Translations under genes and position numbers: made by a program | Part shown: positions 47,542 to 57,097 of the stretch, one piece after another | How the letters are laid out: each line of letters begins with the position of its first letter | Position numbering within the stretch: position 1 is the first letter of the stretch | Notes under the pieces: generated by a model | The model's input: the letters and a program-made list of their open reading frames with translations, nothing else | Database searches by the model: none | What the model was told of the DNA's origin: nothing | Origin: GCA-2862545 sp047609825 | GTDB taxonomy: Bacteria; Myxococcota_A; UBA796; GCA-2862545 | Length of the DNA: 64,000 nt | Direction: 5' to 3' | Assembly (NCBI GenBank): GCA_047609825.1 | Contig: JBLFXJ010000003.1 | Coordinates: 1 to 64,000, forward strand

Positions 47542-50500
47542 ATGAACTGGCGTGCTGCGTGGTCCCATGCCCGTGTGGCCCGGCGAGCTGGCGACCACGA
47601 GGCGGCCGCACGCGCGTTCGCGGCGGCCCTGGACGGCCTCACGGGGAACGCGGAGCCGACGGCGGTGGCCGAGCTCTCCCTCGAGTACGCAGTGCTGCTC
47701 TCGGAGCGGGCGCACCCCGATGCGCGCTCGCGACTCGAGCGCGCCATCGAGCGCGCCGAGGCGATCCTCGGACCGGAGCACGCCGCCCTCACCTCCGCTC
47801 TACTGGCGCTGGGTGTCGAACACGCAACCGACGACGACCCCGCGCAGGCCAGGGCCTTGCTCCAGCGGGCCATCGCAGTGGCCGACAACTCCGTTGCCCG
47901 ACGCAGAGCGCTCGACACCTATGCGAACTTTGCCTGGCGTCAGAGCGACTTGACGGAGGCCGCAGGAGCACTGCGCCAGAGCGCGCGCATCGCGACCAGG
48001 ACGGACGCGCGCGCGGCCATCGAGTCGTACCGACGCGCCGCCGTGGTGTACGTGCACGCGGGCATGCTCGGCGACGCGATCCAGGCGCTGCAGGAGGCAC
48101 GTCGGAGCGCGGCCTCAGCGTCCGAGGATGCAGCCCTGCTGCTCGAGCAGGCCGAGGTGCTCGACCGCGCCGGGCGCGTGGTGGAGTCGATGCACTGCCT
48201 GCAGGAGGCGGCCGCCCGACTCGAAGCGGCCGACCAGCTCGACGAGACCCTGGCGATCACCCTGGAAGATCTCGCCGAGCGGCTGGCCAGGCTGGGCCGA
48301 CACGACGAGGTGCACGGTGTGGCCACCCGGGCGCTGCAGGTGCGCCTCGCGCTGTTCCCCGACACGCCAGCACAGCTGGCCCCGACCCATCTCGCCTACG
48401 CCCGATGCCTCATGCTGCGCGGCGACACGGCGGGCTCCCAAGGCGAGCTGGCCTGGGCCATGGCCCGGATCGACGGCGACGAGTCGCCGCGCTGGCTCAC
48501 CCTCGGTGATGCTGCCGAGAGCCTGGCGACCACCATCGACCCCACCAAGGCCCGGCACGCCCTGCGCACGCTCACCTGGCTGCTCGAGCGCAGCGACGAC
48601 CCGGCGGGCAGGACGCAGGTGCGGGACCGGCTGCACGCGTCGCTGAACACCGCCTTGCCGGGTTGGGTCGCCGGAGGCCTGGGCGCGGTGGTGGCGGCTG
48701 GCGAGACCAGCGATCGGTGGGAGGAGGTGGCGGTCCAGCTGCTCACCCTCCTCCGCGCCGCGCGTCCATACTCCCGGTTCCTGAACACCTTCGGCTCGTC
48801 ACTCCACGCCCTCCCCGTGTCCGCGCGGCAGCACGCCGCCCGCCGCCTCCCGAAGGCGTTTGCGGCGTACGACGCGCTGGATCCGTGCTGTGTTGGACTC
48901 ACCACCTTGCTCACCGCGGATCCATCGAGCCTGGACCGCGCCCACGCCAGCCAACTCCGACAGATCCTCACCGACTCCATCGTCCGCCACCCCTCGCTGC
49001 CGCCCCTCCGCGACCTGCTCAGCACCGTTGACGACCCCGACGTGGTGATCCTCCATCCTTCCCTGGAGCGCGGTTTCCAGGTGCGCATGACACGCGTGCT
49101 GCATGTGCAGCAGCTGCTGGTGCTGCTCGCCGATGCGCTGTGCGGCCCGCGGGTGGCGGATCTGCCCGGCGAGCGACCACCCGACGAAGATGTGGGGCGC
49201 GCATCCGGCACCGAGCCCGTGCCACCCAGCGCGACCGTGGCGCCCGTCTGGCGGGCGTTCTCATGGTCAGCCCTCACGTTCGAGGGATTCCTCGACGAGC
49301 GGCATTCGCTGGACGCCGACACCCGAATCCACACGATGCCGAAGCTGTCCGGACGGCGAGTGATCTTGTTGCACGAAGGTGGAGCGCGTAGTTGGGTGGA
49401 GCAGCTCGCCGTGCCGCGGATCGCCGCCTCGGTGGAGCGGGTGCACGCGCTCCATGGCGAGGAGGTGTCCAGGTGGCTCTCTCGGGTACGAGATGCGCGC
49501 AAGACCCAGGACTTCGCCATCGTAGAGGGGCACAGACTCACCGCGGAGGCGCTGGGACGCGGCCAGATCGGTGACCCCGAGGGCCAGCACCAGCTGCTGG
49601 CCCAGGCCCTCAACCTGCACAAGCGGCTCGTTCACCGCCTCGACGCCACCAGCCTCCCCATCATCGAAGCGCTGGCCGAGGTGAGCCTCGAGCTCGGGGA
49701 CGCGCCGGCCGCGGTGGCGCTGCGCACCCAGGCGTTCGATCTCGTCGGGCGGCTGCACGGGCCGACCAGCCCGGAGGCCGTGCGGGCACAAGTGGCTTGG
49801 GCCGACGCCGCGATCGCCACCGGCGAGGCCCAGCGCGCGCACCGGGTGTTGCAGAACACCATGCGGCTCGCGATGGCGCACCCCGGCCCTGAGCACATCG
49901 CGTTGATCGACACCCACGGCGGCTCAGCGCGGGTGTGTCGCGCGCTCGGCCGGTTCGAGGAGGGCATCACGCACCAGGAGCAGGCCGCCAGCCTCGTGGG
50001 GGCGACGGGAGATGCCGAGCGACACGGCGCAGAGATGGCGGCGCTCGCCCGGATGCAGGCGGCAGGCGGGCGCATCGTAGAGGCGGCGTCCAGCGCGCTG
50101 TTCGCGCTGGGGGCCTACCGAGGGGCGTATGGGGAGTGGCACCCGCTGGTGGCCGATGCCTACGACCTGGTGGCCGAGCGACTCGAGGCGGCTGAAGACA
50201 CGGAGCAGGCGCTCGAAGCGCGCATCCGGGCGCGGAGCATCCGCAGCGCCGACGTGTATGACGCGAACGAAGCGGGCGTGCGGGCGCTGGCCGAGCGCGT
50301 CCGGCGCCTCCTGCTCACCGACCGACCCGAGGCCGCCGCCGACCTCGGCCTGCACGGCCTGCCCGCCATGGTGTCCGTGCACGGCTCGAATGGACCGCCT
50401 ACCCGGGCCTTGCGCGAGCTGGTGCTGCGCGGACTGCACGCGGTCGAGCGCACCGATGACGCGGTCGCAGTTGCCAAAGAGGCCGTGCAGGCCGCCGAGG

Positions 50501-50826
50501 ACCACGACGACCTCGCGGTGCTCGGCGAGGCGCTGTGCAACCTCGGCGACCTGCTCACGGCGGCTGGCCATCCCCAAGACGCCGTCGCGCCGTTGGTTCG
50601 CGCGGTAGAGGCGGCGGGCCAGGCGGGCGCCGATCCCATCCAAGCCGCAGCGAATCTCCGCCTGGGCACGTGCTACGCCTCCCTCGACCGGTTCGCCGAG
50701 GCCGAGGCCGTGCTGCGACACGCGCTGGACTGGCAGATGGTAAGCGGCGCCGACGAGGAGCTCACCGAGTGGACACAGGACCAGATCGACGCCGTACGGG
50801 ATCAGCGGGCGCGCAGGGAGGCTTGA
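47542..50826 (+). CDS. Large TPR-like repeat protein
   Basis: The 1,094-residue cytoplasmic protein is almost entirely alpha-helical with degenerate TPR units: EPTAVAELSLEYAVLLSERA, ARSRLERAIERAEAILGPEH, LLQRAIAVADNSVARRRALD, and again in the last third (LRELVLRGLHAVERTDDAV; LGEALCNLGDLLTAAGHPQD). The pattern around 380-640 is less regular and includes a non-TPR insert with RIHTMPKLSGRRVILLHEGG near 600. There is no signal, kinase or nuclease motif. ATG 47542 is chosen at the start of the helical pattern. The stop overlaps the ElaA start. TPR arrays mediate protein binding; here the partner is unknown. Confidence 0.78.
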   Translation: MNWRAAWSHARVARRAGDHEAAARAFAAALDGLTGNAEPTAVAELSLEYAVLLSERAHPDARSRLERAIERAEAILGPEHAALTSALLALGVEHATDDDPAQARALLQRAIAVADNSVARRRALDTYANFAWRQSDLTEAAGALRQSARIATRTDARAAIESYRRAAVVYVHAGMLGDAIQALQEARRSAASASEDAALLLEQAEVLDRAGRVVESMHCLQEAAARLEAADQLDETLAITLEDLAERLARLGRHDEVHGVATRALQVRLALFPDTPAQLAPTHLAYARCLMLRGDTAGSQGELAWAMARIDGDESPRWLTLGDAAESLATTIDPTKARHALRTLTWLLERSDDPAGRTQVRDRLHASLNTALPGWVAGGLGAVVAAGETSDRWEEVAVQLLTLLRAARPYSRFLNTFGSSLHALPVSARQHAARRLPKAFAAYDALDPCCVGLTTLLTADPSSLDRAHASQLRQILTDSIVRHPSLPPLRDLLSTVDDPDVVILHPSLERGFQVRMTRVLHVQQLLVLLADALCGPRVADLPGERPPDEDVGRASGTEPVPPSATVAPVWRAFSWSALTFEGFLDERHSLDADTRIHTMPKLSGRRVILLHEGGARSWVEQLAVPRIAASVERVHALHGEEVSRWLSRVRDARKTQDFAIVEGHRLTAEALGRGQIGDPEGQHQLLAQALNLHKRLVHRLDATSLPIIEALAEVSLELGDAPAAVALRTQAFDLVGRLHGPTSPEAVRAQVAWADAAIATGEAQRAHRVLQNTMRLAMAHPGPEHIALIDTHGGSARVCRALGRFEEGITHQEQAASLVGATGDAERHGAEMAALARMQAAGGRIVEAASSALFALGAYRGAYGEWHPLVADAYDLVAERLEAAEDTEQALEARIRARSIRSADVYDANEAGVRALAERVRRLLLTDRPEAAADLGLHGLPAMVSVHGSNGPPTRALRELVLRGLHAVERTDDAVAVAKEAVQAAEDHDDLAVLGEALCNLGDLLTAAGHPQDAVAPLVRAVEAAGQAGADPIQAAANLRLGTCYASLDRFAEAEAVLRHALDWQMVSGADEELTEWTQDQIDAVRDQRARREA

Positions 50827-51269
50827 CCTGGAGGTGCGTGCCGTTCGACGCGCTCACCACCCGTGAGCTGCACGACGTGCTGCGCCTGCGCGCGGAGGTG
50901 TTCGTGGTGGAGCAGGACTGCGCCTACCAGGACATCGACGGCCGCGATCCGGACTGCCTGCACATCCTGGGGCAGGCCGGGGAGACCCTGATCGCCCACG
51001 CCCGCGTGGTGCCACCCGCGGATCCGACCAGCTCGGTGAGCATCGGCCGCGTTGTCGTCGCCCAGGCCGGCCGCGGCACCGGGGTGGGGCGGGAGCTGAT
51101 GCGCGTGGCCATCACCGAGGCCACGGCCCGCTGGCCCGGTACCATCCACGTGTCTGCGCAGGCATACCTGGTGGAATTCTACCGCTCGCTCGGGTTCGAG
51201 CAAGTTGGACCGGGGTACCTCGAGGACGGAATCCCGCACTTGGGAATGGACCGCGCGCCACCGGGGTGA
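50823..51269 (+). CDS. elaA: GNAT acetyltransferase, ElaA family
   Basis: The 148-residue product matches ElaA: LRLRAEVFVVEQDCAYQDID near the start is the family signature, followed by acetyl-CoA-binding GRVVVAQAGRGTGVGRELM (the R/QxxGxG/A loop) and the GNAT end QAYLVEFYRSLGFEQVG. Length is close to E. coli ElaA. The TTG at 50823 overlaps the stop of the TPR gene and gives the N-terminus (TWRCVPFDALTTRELHDVLR) that aligns with other ElaA starts; a GTG at 50838 is the alternative, with GGAGG only 3 bases upstream. The substrate of ElaA is not established. Confidence 0.85.
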   Translation: MTWRCVPFDALTTRELHDVLRLRAEVFVVEQDCAYQDIDGRDPDCLHILGQAGETLIAHARVVPPADPTSSVSIGRVVVAQAGRGTGVGRELMRVAITEATARWPGTIHVSAQAYLVEFYRSLGFEQVGPGYLEDGIPHLGMDRAPPG

Positions 51270-51504
51270 TCCCCGAAGCGCAGGGAGCACTACATCCAAA
51301 GTCGAGCATATCCCTGATGTGCCGACCATGACATATGCGCCAGCCCCCACCTTGCAACGCGGCAGCAACACCCGCCTTCTACCTTCAGAACAGACAGCGA
51401 CGGCCGTTGTTGCGACGCGCAGACGCCGAACCATCAACCACCCGGCGACCCCACCAACCCGTGTTCGTCTTCGGCCGTTCGCTGTTTCCCCTTTTTGAAT
51501 GTTT

Positions 51505-51533
51505 GACGGCCGGCTCCATAGGAGCCGGCCGTC
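51505..51533. terminator. Strong bidirectional hairpin
   Basis: GACGGCCGGCTCC and GGAGCCGGCCGTC form a perfect 13-bp stem with a 3-base loop (ATA). It lies between the ends of elaA (plus) and the vWA lipoprotein gene (minus). On the plus side it is followed by TCTCGTTC, on the minus side by A-rich rather than T-rich sequence. It is the strongest hairpin in the window. The remaining 51270-51504 holds nothing I can identify; it is locally less GC-rich. Confidence 0.8.
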
Positions 51534-51558
51534 TCTCGTTCAGGGCCAGGATCGGGCG

Positions 51559-53835
51559 TCAGCCGCAGCTGGCGCGCCCCCCGCGGACCACGCACCGCAC
51601 GTCTCCGCCGGTGCTCGGCACATCCACCGCCACCTCCATCGCGACCGCGCCCTCGAGCACCAGCGTGCACGCTCCGGCGACCGCGTCGTCGAACCGGGCG
51701 ACCGTGTCACCGCCCGACAGGCGGAGGCGGCTGTGGCTGCGCCCGCAGGCCAGCGCCACGCCCGCAATCGGGGTGTCGCTGTCGACCCGCACCTTGTACG
51801 CGACGCCCGGGGGAGCCACGGTAGCCAGCGCCACCCCGCACATGCCCTCGGTGAGCCGGTCGACGAAGGCCAGCTCTGCATCGTCGGCCACCTGCCGTGC
51901 AGCGCGCACGTAGGACTCGAGCGGCTCCGCACAGCCATTGCTTCCGAGTGCCCGTGCGAGCAGCACATCCGACCACGCGATGAGCGCCCGCGCCTTGTGC
52001 ACGTTGCGGCTGTCGCCGTCGAGCAGCGCACCTACGCTGGTCTTCCACTTCAGGGAGTCGGGCTCACCGGTGGTCGCATCGCGCCAGGCCACATTCACCA
52101 CGATCGGATCCCGCGGGTCGAGGTCGCGAGCGCGAAGGTCCTGCAGGAAGAGCTGCGAGGTGCCCGCGTAGTAGTTGATCGGCATCACGTCTTCGGGATC
52201 GGTGCTGCTCTCCTCCCCATAGAACCGCTCCATGGCCAGGGAGGAGGGAAGCTCCAGCGAGAACCGAACGTCGTGCGCGATGGTCTGCACCAAGCTCGGG
52301 AACCCAGGTCCGAACACGCGATCCACCACGGCCTCCGAGCCCAGGTAGACGTAGGCGCCCTTGCCCTTCTCAGTGAGCTTGTCGAGCATCGTGTCGTTGA
52401 ACTCGCGCCCGACCCCAACCCCGGTCATCCGGATGCCGTTGGACTCGAACTGACGGCCGACCTCGGACACCAGATCCTCGTTGATGTTGCCGGTGTTCAA
52501 CATCGCGTCGGTGAGGAGCATCACCCTGCGGTTTCGCCCGTGCACATCCCTGGCGTCCCGCCCGGAGTGGATCCGCCAGGCCTCGCGCAGGCCCGCGTCG
52601 AGGTTGGTGGAGCTCGTGGGCTGGATCGACGCGATGGTGTCGGCCAGAAGTGCCGGATCGTCGCGCCCGACCACGTAGTTCTCGAGCGGCGTGCACACGC
52701 CCGAGTCGAACAGCACAACGTCGATCCGATCGCCGCGCTCCAGCTGCTCCGTCATGACCTCGAGGCCCCGACGGGTGTACGACATCCGCCCCTCGGCCTC
52801 CATCGAGCACGACCGGTCGATCACCAAGGAGAGGTCGAGGGCCTGGCGCTCGGGCGTCGCACCCTTCACCGCCAGCGCCAGCGAGAAGGTGTCGTCCTCC
52901 AGCACCGCTGAGCCCTGGAGCGAGAACGTCTCGCTGGCAGGCACCTCCGCCGTGTCGAAGTTGAAGTAGTTGAGCAGCTCGTGGGGGCGGATGTCGCGCG
53001 GCGACAGCGACAGGCGGTTCTGCGCTGCGTGGATCACCCGCTGCGCGCTGGCCAGGCTCATCGAGTCGTCATTGGACAGGTACACCGTGGCCCCCCAGTC
53101 CATAGTCGGCCCTCGATGCTCGGCCATCTGATCGATCTCCTCCTCGTCCAGGTCTTCCACGCCCTTCCGCGGCAGGTTGACCGAGGCATCGGCGAGCGCA
53201 TCATCATCGGGCGCGTCCGTGACGTACCCCATCGCCTCGAGGGCAGCGCCGACCTTGGTCCCGCCTGCATTGCCGAAGTCGCCGCCGACCAGCCCGCCCA
53301 CCCCGCTCGAATCGCCGCTCGAGGCTGTCTCGCCGAGTGTCTTGCTGAGGTCCTTGGCCTTCTTGTCGACGCTGCGTCGGGCGGCAAGCTCCGGGGCGAC
53401 CGGCGTGGGCTCGGCCTGAGGCATGGGCTCGGCCTCCGGCATCGCCACTGACTTCGACTCGGTGACCGCCGCCGGGGCGGTGGTCGCCGGGGCGCTGGCC
53501 ACCGGCGAAAGAGAGGGAGACGGAGGAGGAGGAGGAGACGGGCGTGGCTTGGGGCGAGGGCTGGGGCGGGATGGCGGAGCGGCTCCGCCACCGCGAGGGC
53601 CCGCGACATTCCCCGCGGGGCTCTGGGTGCGGCTACCGACAGTGTTGCGCCCCCGGCCGCCGAAACAGTCGCGCACGATGGGCTCGCCGACCGGCAGCGC
53701 CACCCGGCGCGGCCGAGCGGGGGCGACAGGAGCCGCCGCAGTCGTGGCCGCCGGCGTCGTCTCGACCGACACCACCGGCGCATCGAGAGCAGCGTCCAAA
53801 GGCTCGCAAGCCAGCAGGGAGAGGAGCAACAGCAT
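51559..53835 (-). CDS. vWA-domain lipoprotein of the YfbK/DUF3520 type
   Basis: The 758-residue lipoprotein (lipobox LSLLAC) has a Pro/Ala/Ser-rich linker to residue 150, a Gly-rich stretch (GVGGLVGGDFGNAGG), then the YfbK-type N-terminal module (NDDSMSLASAQRVI; RPHELLNYFNFDTAEVPAS). The vWA domain follows with LDLSLVIDRSCSMEAEGRM, whose Asp-x-Ser-x-Ser forms the metal site, and PTSSTNLDAGL supplies the Thr. The C-terminal domain (PINYYAGTSQLFLQDLRARD; TIAGVALACGRSHSRL-like text) is DUF3520-like with a Cys-containing end. Length is about 200 residues above E. coli YfbK because of the linker. It is divergent from the two-component genes. Confidence 0.85.
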   Translation of the reverse strand: MLLLLSLLACEPLDAALDAPVVSVETTPAATTAAAPVAPARPRRVALPVGEPIVRDCFGGRGRNTVGSRTQSPAGNVAGPRGGGAAPPSRPSPRPKPRPSPPPPPSPSLSPVASAPATTAPAAVTESKSVAMPEAEPMPQAEPTPVAPELAARRSVDKKAKDLSKTLGETASSGDSSGVGGLVGGDFGNAGGTKVGAALEAMGYVTDAPDDDALADASVNLPRKGVEDLDEEEIDQMAEHRGPTMDWGATVYLSNDDSMSLASAQRVIHAAQNRLSLSPRDIRPHELLNYFNFDTAEVPASETFSLQGSAVLEDDTFSLALAVKGATPERQALDLSLVIDRSCSMEAEGRMSYTRRGLEVMTEQLERGDRIDVVLFDSGVCTPLENYVVGRDDPALLADTIASIQPTSSTNLDAGLREAWRIHSGRDARDVHGRNRRVMLLTDAMLNTGNINEDLVSEVGRQFESNGIRMTGVGVGREFNDTMLDKLTEKGKGAYVYLGSEAVVDRVFGPGFPSLVQTIAHDVRFSLELPSSLAMERFYGEESSTDPEDVMPINYYAGTSQLFLQDLRARDLDPRDPIVVNVAWRDATTGEPDSLKWKTSVGALLDGDSRNVHKARALIAWSDVLLARALGSNGCAEPLESYVRAARQVADDAELAFVDRLTEGMCGVALATVAPPGVAYKVRVDSDTPIAGVALACGRSHSRLRLSGGDTVARFDDAVAGACTLVLEGAVAMEVAVDVPSTGGDVRCVVRGGRASCG

Positions 53836-53983
53836 GGGACCTCCGTTCGTCTCGCCGGCCGAACGGAAGACGGTGCCCCTGTCTTACACCGTCCTCGCAC
53901 AGAAAAGTCGAAGGCTGCCGGACGTCCGCGTCTCGGGGCCCGACAACCCGGCAGCGGACCGCTCGCCGAGGACGCCCCAGCAA

Positions 53984-53996
53984 CCTGTTAGACAGG
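53984..53996. promoter_or_regulatory. Small palindrome just upstream of the response regulator start
   Basis: CCTGT-TAG-ACAGG ends 4 bases before the ATG at 54001 and lies in the 165-bp divergent region between the vWA lipoprotein and the response regulator. Its position suggests an operator, perhaps autoregulatory. A single short copy gives little weight. Confidence 0.3.
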
Positions 53997-54000
53997 GGCG

Positions 54001-54684
54001 ATGGCGACGATCCTGATCATCGACGACGACCGCAGCGTCCGCGACATGCTCGCCATGGCGCTGGAAGACGCAGGGCATGATGCGCTCACCGCGCCCGACG
54101 GGATCGTGGGGGAGCGGCGGGTCGCCGCGCTCGAGCCCGACCTCGTAGTCAGCGACGTGAACATGCCCGGGCTCGACGGGTTCTCGCTGTGCAGGCGGAT
54201 CCGCGACAGCGGCAACGCCGTGCCGATCATCCTGCTCACCGCGCGGGATGGTGAGATCGACGAGGCCCTCGGCCTCGAGCTCGGCGCCGACGACTACGTG
54301 ACCAAGCCGTTCAGCACGCGGGTGCTGCTCGCACGGATCACCGCCCTGCTCCGCCGTGAACAGGCCCGGGCGAGCCAGGATGCACGGGCGATCGAGGTGG
54401 GCATGCTCCGCCTCGACAGCGAGCGGATGGAGGCCAGCTGGCGCGGCACCACCTTCCGCACCACCGTGACCGAGTTCCGCTTGCTCCAGGTCCTCGCCGG
54501 CCGCCCTGGCGTGGTGTACAGCCGTGAGCTGCTCCTCGAGCGCATCCGCGGCGACGATTCCGTCGTGGCCGAGCGACTGATCGACACCTACATCCGGCGT
54601 CTTCGGCGATCCATCGAGCGGATCGACGACACCTTCGCCGGGATCGAGACCGTGATCGGCGCCGGGTACCGTTGGCACGGCTGA
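54001..54684 (+). CDS. OmpR-family response regulator
   Basis: The 227-residue product has a receiver domain with the acidic pair Asp8/Asp9, phospho-acceptor Asp52 (VVSDVNMPG), Thr80 and Lys102 (DDYVTKPF), then an OmpR/PhoB winged helix (TVTEFRLLQVLAGRPGVVYS; LIDTYIRRLRRSIERIDD; IETVIGAGYRW). All phosphorylation residues are present. The last 13 bases overlap the histidine kinase start, so the two form a coupled two-component system. The ATG is almost leader-adjacent to a small palindrome. Target genes may include the divergent vWA lipoprotein (inference). Confidence 0.95.
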   Translation: MATILIIDDDRSVRDMLAMALEDAGHDALTAPDGIVGERRVAALEPDLVVSDVNMPGLDGFSLCRRIRDSGNAVPIILLTARDGEIDEALGLELGADDYVTKPFSTRVLLARITALLRREQARASQDARAIEVGMLRLDSERMEASWRGTTFRTTVTEFRLLQVLAGRPGVVYSRELLLERIRGDDSVVAERLIDTYIRRLRRSIERIDDTFAGIETVIGAGYRWHG

Positions 54685-56123
54685 AGACACTCCGCCCACG
54701 CTCGCTGCGGTTCAGAGCACTCGCAGTGGTCGTCGCGGTGATCGTGCTGCCCGTGGTCTGGGTGTGGTCCGCCGGGTTCGACGAGGCCAGCCAGGTCGAC
54801 CGGCAGGCCCTCGAGCTGGCCGCCCTCGCCCTGGCGGTTGCTGACGCGCCCGACACCCTCGACCTCGTGGCCAGTACCCACCGCGCAAGGGTGCGCCTGC
54901 TCGACGGTTCACAGGTCATGCAGGACGCGGATGGGGAGCCGGACGACCCGTGGCATGCCCCGGTATCAAACCCGTTCTACGGGCCAGAGGGCCGCCCCGA
55001 TCCCCGCCGGGTCGACGCCACCCTCCCCACCCTGCACACCCGCCCGGAGGTGGTCAGGGCCCGCGCTGACGGCGTCGCCCAGCGCTGCAGCGTGAGCGAT
55101 GCGGGCTGGATGCTCGTCTGCGCCGCCGCCGCCTCCCTGCCCGACGGTCGGGTCGTTCACGTGCAGCGCACCTCGGCCCGCCTGATCAAGTCCCTGTACG
55201 AGGACCGCTACCCGCTCACCGCGGTGATGCTCGTGGTCCTCGGCGTGGGCGTGCTGCTCAGCCTGTGGCTCGGCTGGCGCATGGTGGGACCCATCGAGCA
55301 CCTCCGCGACCAGGTGGTGGAGCGCACCCGCGGGCGGGTGTCGACAAAGCCGGTGGTGCTCGACCGCGCCGACGAGCTGGGCGACCTGGCGCGCGCGTTC
55401 AACCAGCTGCTCGCCGCCCTCGACGCGCGGAACCGGGCAAACGAATCGTTCGCCGCGGACCTCGCGCACGAGCTGAAGAACCCCGTGGCGGCCGTGCGCG
55501 CGGCTGCCGAAGCGATGGCTGCGGACCGTCCGCTGGAGGGTCGCCGACGCGAGCGGCTCACGCGGGTGCTGGCAGACAGCTCACATCGGATGCAGGTGGT
55601 GATCGACCGATTCCTCGACCTGGCGCGCGCCGAGGCCGGCCTGATCGCCACCGAGCGGGAGTCGGTGGATCTCGCGGCGCTCGTGCGCGCGATCGTGGAG
55701 CCCCTCACCGCTGATCCACGCTTCGGCGGGCTGTCCTTCGACGTGCAGCTGCCTGACGGAGCGTGGGTCTGGGCTGCGCCCGAGCGCCTGGAGACCGCGC
55801 TCCGCAACCTCATCGGAAATGCCGCCAGCTTCGCCGAGAGCCGCGTGATCATCACCGGCTCCATCGCAGAGCGCCGGGCGGTGGTGTGTGTCGCGGACGA
55901 CGGGCCTGGCATCCCCCAGGCGGACCTCGACCAGATCTTCGTCCGGTACTTCACGACGCGCGACACAGGTACCGGCCTTGGTCTCGCGCTGGTGCGCGCG
56001 ATCGTGGAAGCGCACGGTGGGATGATCGAGGCGCACAGCGAGCCGGGCGAGGGCGCGCAGTTCACGATCCGGCTGCCGAGGGACAGCGCAATTGAAGAGC
56101 GACACCGGTCGCGCGGTCTCTGA
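54672..56123 (+). CDS. Membrane sensor histidine kinase
   Basis: The 483-residue product has membrane helices at about 13-33 and 180-202 enclosing a 145-residue periplasmic sensor with two Cys (140 and 150). A HAMP-like linker (203-255) follows, then the phospho-acceptor His266 in FAADLAHELKNPVAAVR and the ATPase boxes: NLIGNAASF (N), DDGPGIP (G1) and GTGLGLALV (G2). The organisation is like ChvG/BaeS-type kinases. The start TTG lies within the response regulator gene, overlapping by 13 bases; no strong ribosome binding site is visible, in line with coupled translation. The signal is unknown. Confidence 0.92.
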   Translation: MARLKTLRPRSLRFRALAVVVAVIVLPVVWVWSAGFDEASQVDRQALELAALALAVADAPDTLDLVASTHRARVRLLDGSQVMQDADGEPDDPWHAPVSNPFYGPEGRPDPRRVDATLPTLHTRPEVVRARADGVAQRCSVSDAGWMLVCAAAASLPDGRVVHVQRTSARLIKSLYEDRYPLTAVMLVVLGVGVLLSLWLGWRMVGPIEHLRDQVVERTRGRVSTKPVVLDRADELGDLARAFNQLLAALDARNRANESFAADLAHELKNPVAAVRAAAEAMAADRPLEGRRRERLTRVLADSSHRMQVVIDRFLDLARAEAGLIATERESVDLAALVRAIVEPLTADPRFGGLSFDVQLPDGAWVWAAPERLETALRNLIGNAASFAESRVIITGSIAERRAVVCVADDGPGIPQADLDQIFVRYFTTRDTGTGLGLALVRAIVEAHGGMIEAHSEPGEGAQFTIRLPRDSAIEERHRSRGL

Positions 56124-56194
56124 GATCGACGTTTCCGGTCGAGCCCGTTCGCGGGTCCAACCCCACACGCTGTACCTTGCTCTTGGAGGAGCTC

Positions 56195-57040
56195 ATGAAT
56201 CCGACCCATCGGATCGCGGCCGTCGCCCTCGGCATCGCAGCGCTCACCGCCTGCGCATCACCCGAGCACGTCACCACGGGAGAGGCTCTGGAGGCCATCG
56301 GTGAGCTGAATCGGAGCGGTGTAGGCGAAGAAGCGACCACCGGGGTGATCGAGATCTCCACCGATGTCACCATCGGGGATCGGCTGGAGAGTGCCGCTGA
56401 GGCCCTCGCCGACTTCTGGCGCAGCCAGGCGGACTGCACCACGGTCACGGTCGCGGGTCCGCTGGTCACCATCGACTACGGCACGCTGGCAGATGCCTGC
56501 GTGTGGAACGGTCACACCTACGCCGGCGTGAACACCATCGGCATCGTCGACACCACCGCGGGCGCCCTGGAGGTGGAGCACACCTGGACCGGGTTCACCG
56601 ACGGCGATGTGCAGGTGGATGGCGATGCACAGGTCACCTGGAGCGGCAGCGATCAGACCCGGCGCGTGGTCACCTCCCACACCTGGACCGACCTCGCCAC
56701 CGACGAGACGATGGACGTGGACGGCGATCACATCTGGGGTGTGCTCGAGACGGACGCAGGATGGCTGGGCGGCTTCACCCTCGACGGCAACCGCGGCTGG
56801 ACCAGCGAGTCCGGCGTGTGGGACCTGGAGATGAGCGATGTGGAGGTGCGGCTGCAGGACCCCTGCCCGCAGGCCGGCAGCTTCCTAGTCACCCTGCCGC
56901 GCGACAAGGAGCTGGAGCTGGTCTACACCCGCCTCGATGATGCCACCATCGAGGCCCGGGTCACCGGCACCCGGGAAGACATCGTGTTCCACATCAACCG
57001 GCTCGGCATCCCCGAGCAGGTCGACGGGTCATCTCCGTAA
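56195..57040 (+). CDS. Lipoprotein, unknown function
   Basis: The 281-residue product has a clean lipoprotein signal (RIAAVALGIAALTAC) with GGAGG 5 bases before the ATG. The mature part is beta-rich with alternating Thr/Asp strands (ALEVEHTWTGFTDGDVQVDG, VVTSHTWTDLATDETMDVDG), suggesting a beta-barrel or beta-propeller-like fold, and two spaced Cys pairs. It follows the two-component genes by 71 bp on the same strand and may be regulated with them. I do not recognise the family. Confidence 0.72.
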   Translation: MNPTHRIAAVALGIAALTACASPEHVTTGEALEAIGELNRSGVGEEATTGVIEISTDVTIGDRLESAAEALADFWRSQADCTTVTVAGPLVTIDYGTLADACVWNGHTYAGVNTIGIVDTTAGALEVEHTWTGFTDGDVQVDGDAQVTWSGSDQTRRVVTSHTWTDLATDETMDVDGDHIWGVLETDAGWLGGFTLDGNRGWTSESGVWDLEMSDVEVRLQDPCPQAGSFLVTLPRDKELELVYTRLDDATIEARVTGTREDIVFHINRLGIPEQVDGSSP

Positions 57041-57097
57041 CCGAAGCCGACCGGGATTCGGGTATGCTCTCGCCCTGCCCACTCTGGATCGTCGCCC

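Noticed and set aside
51270..51504. Short ORFs in the gap after elaA
   Set aside because: They have no ribosome binding site, no signal or domain, and an Arg/Pro-rich composition typical of non-coding GC-rich DNA.
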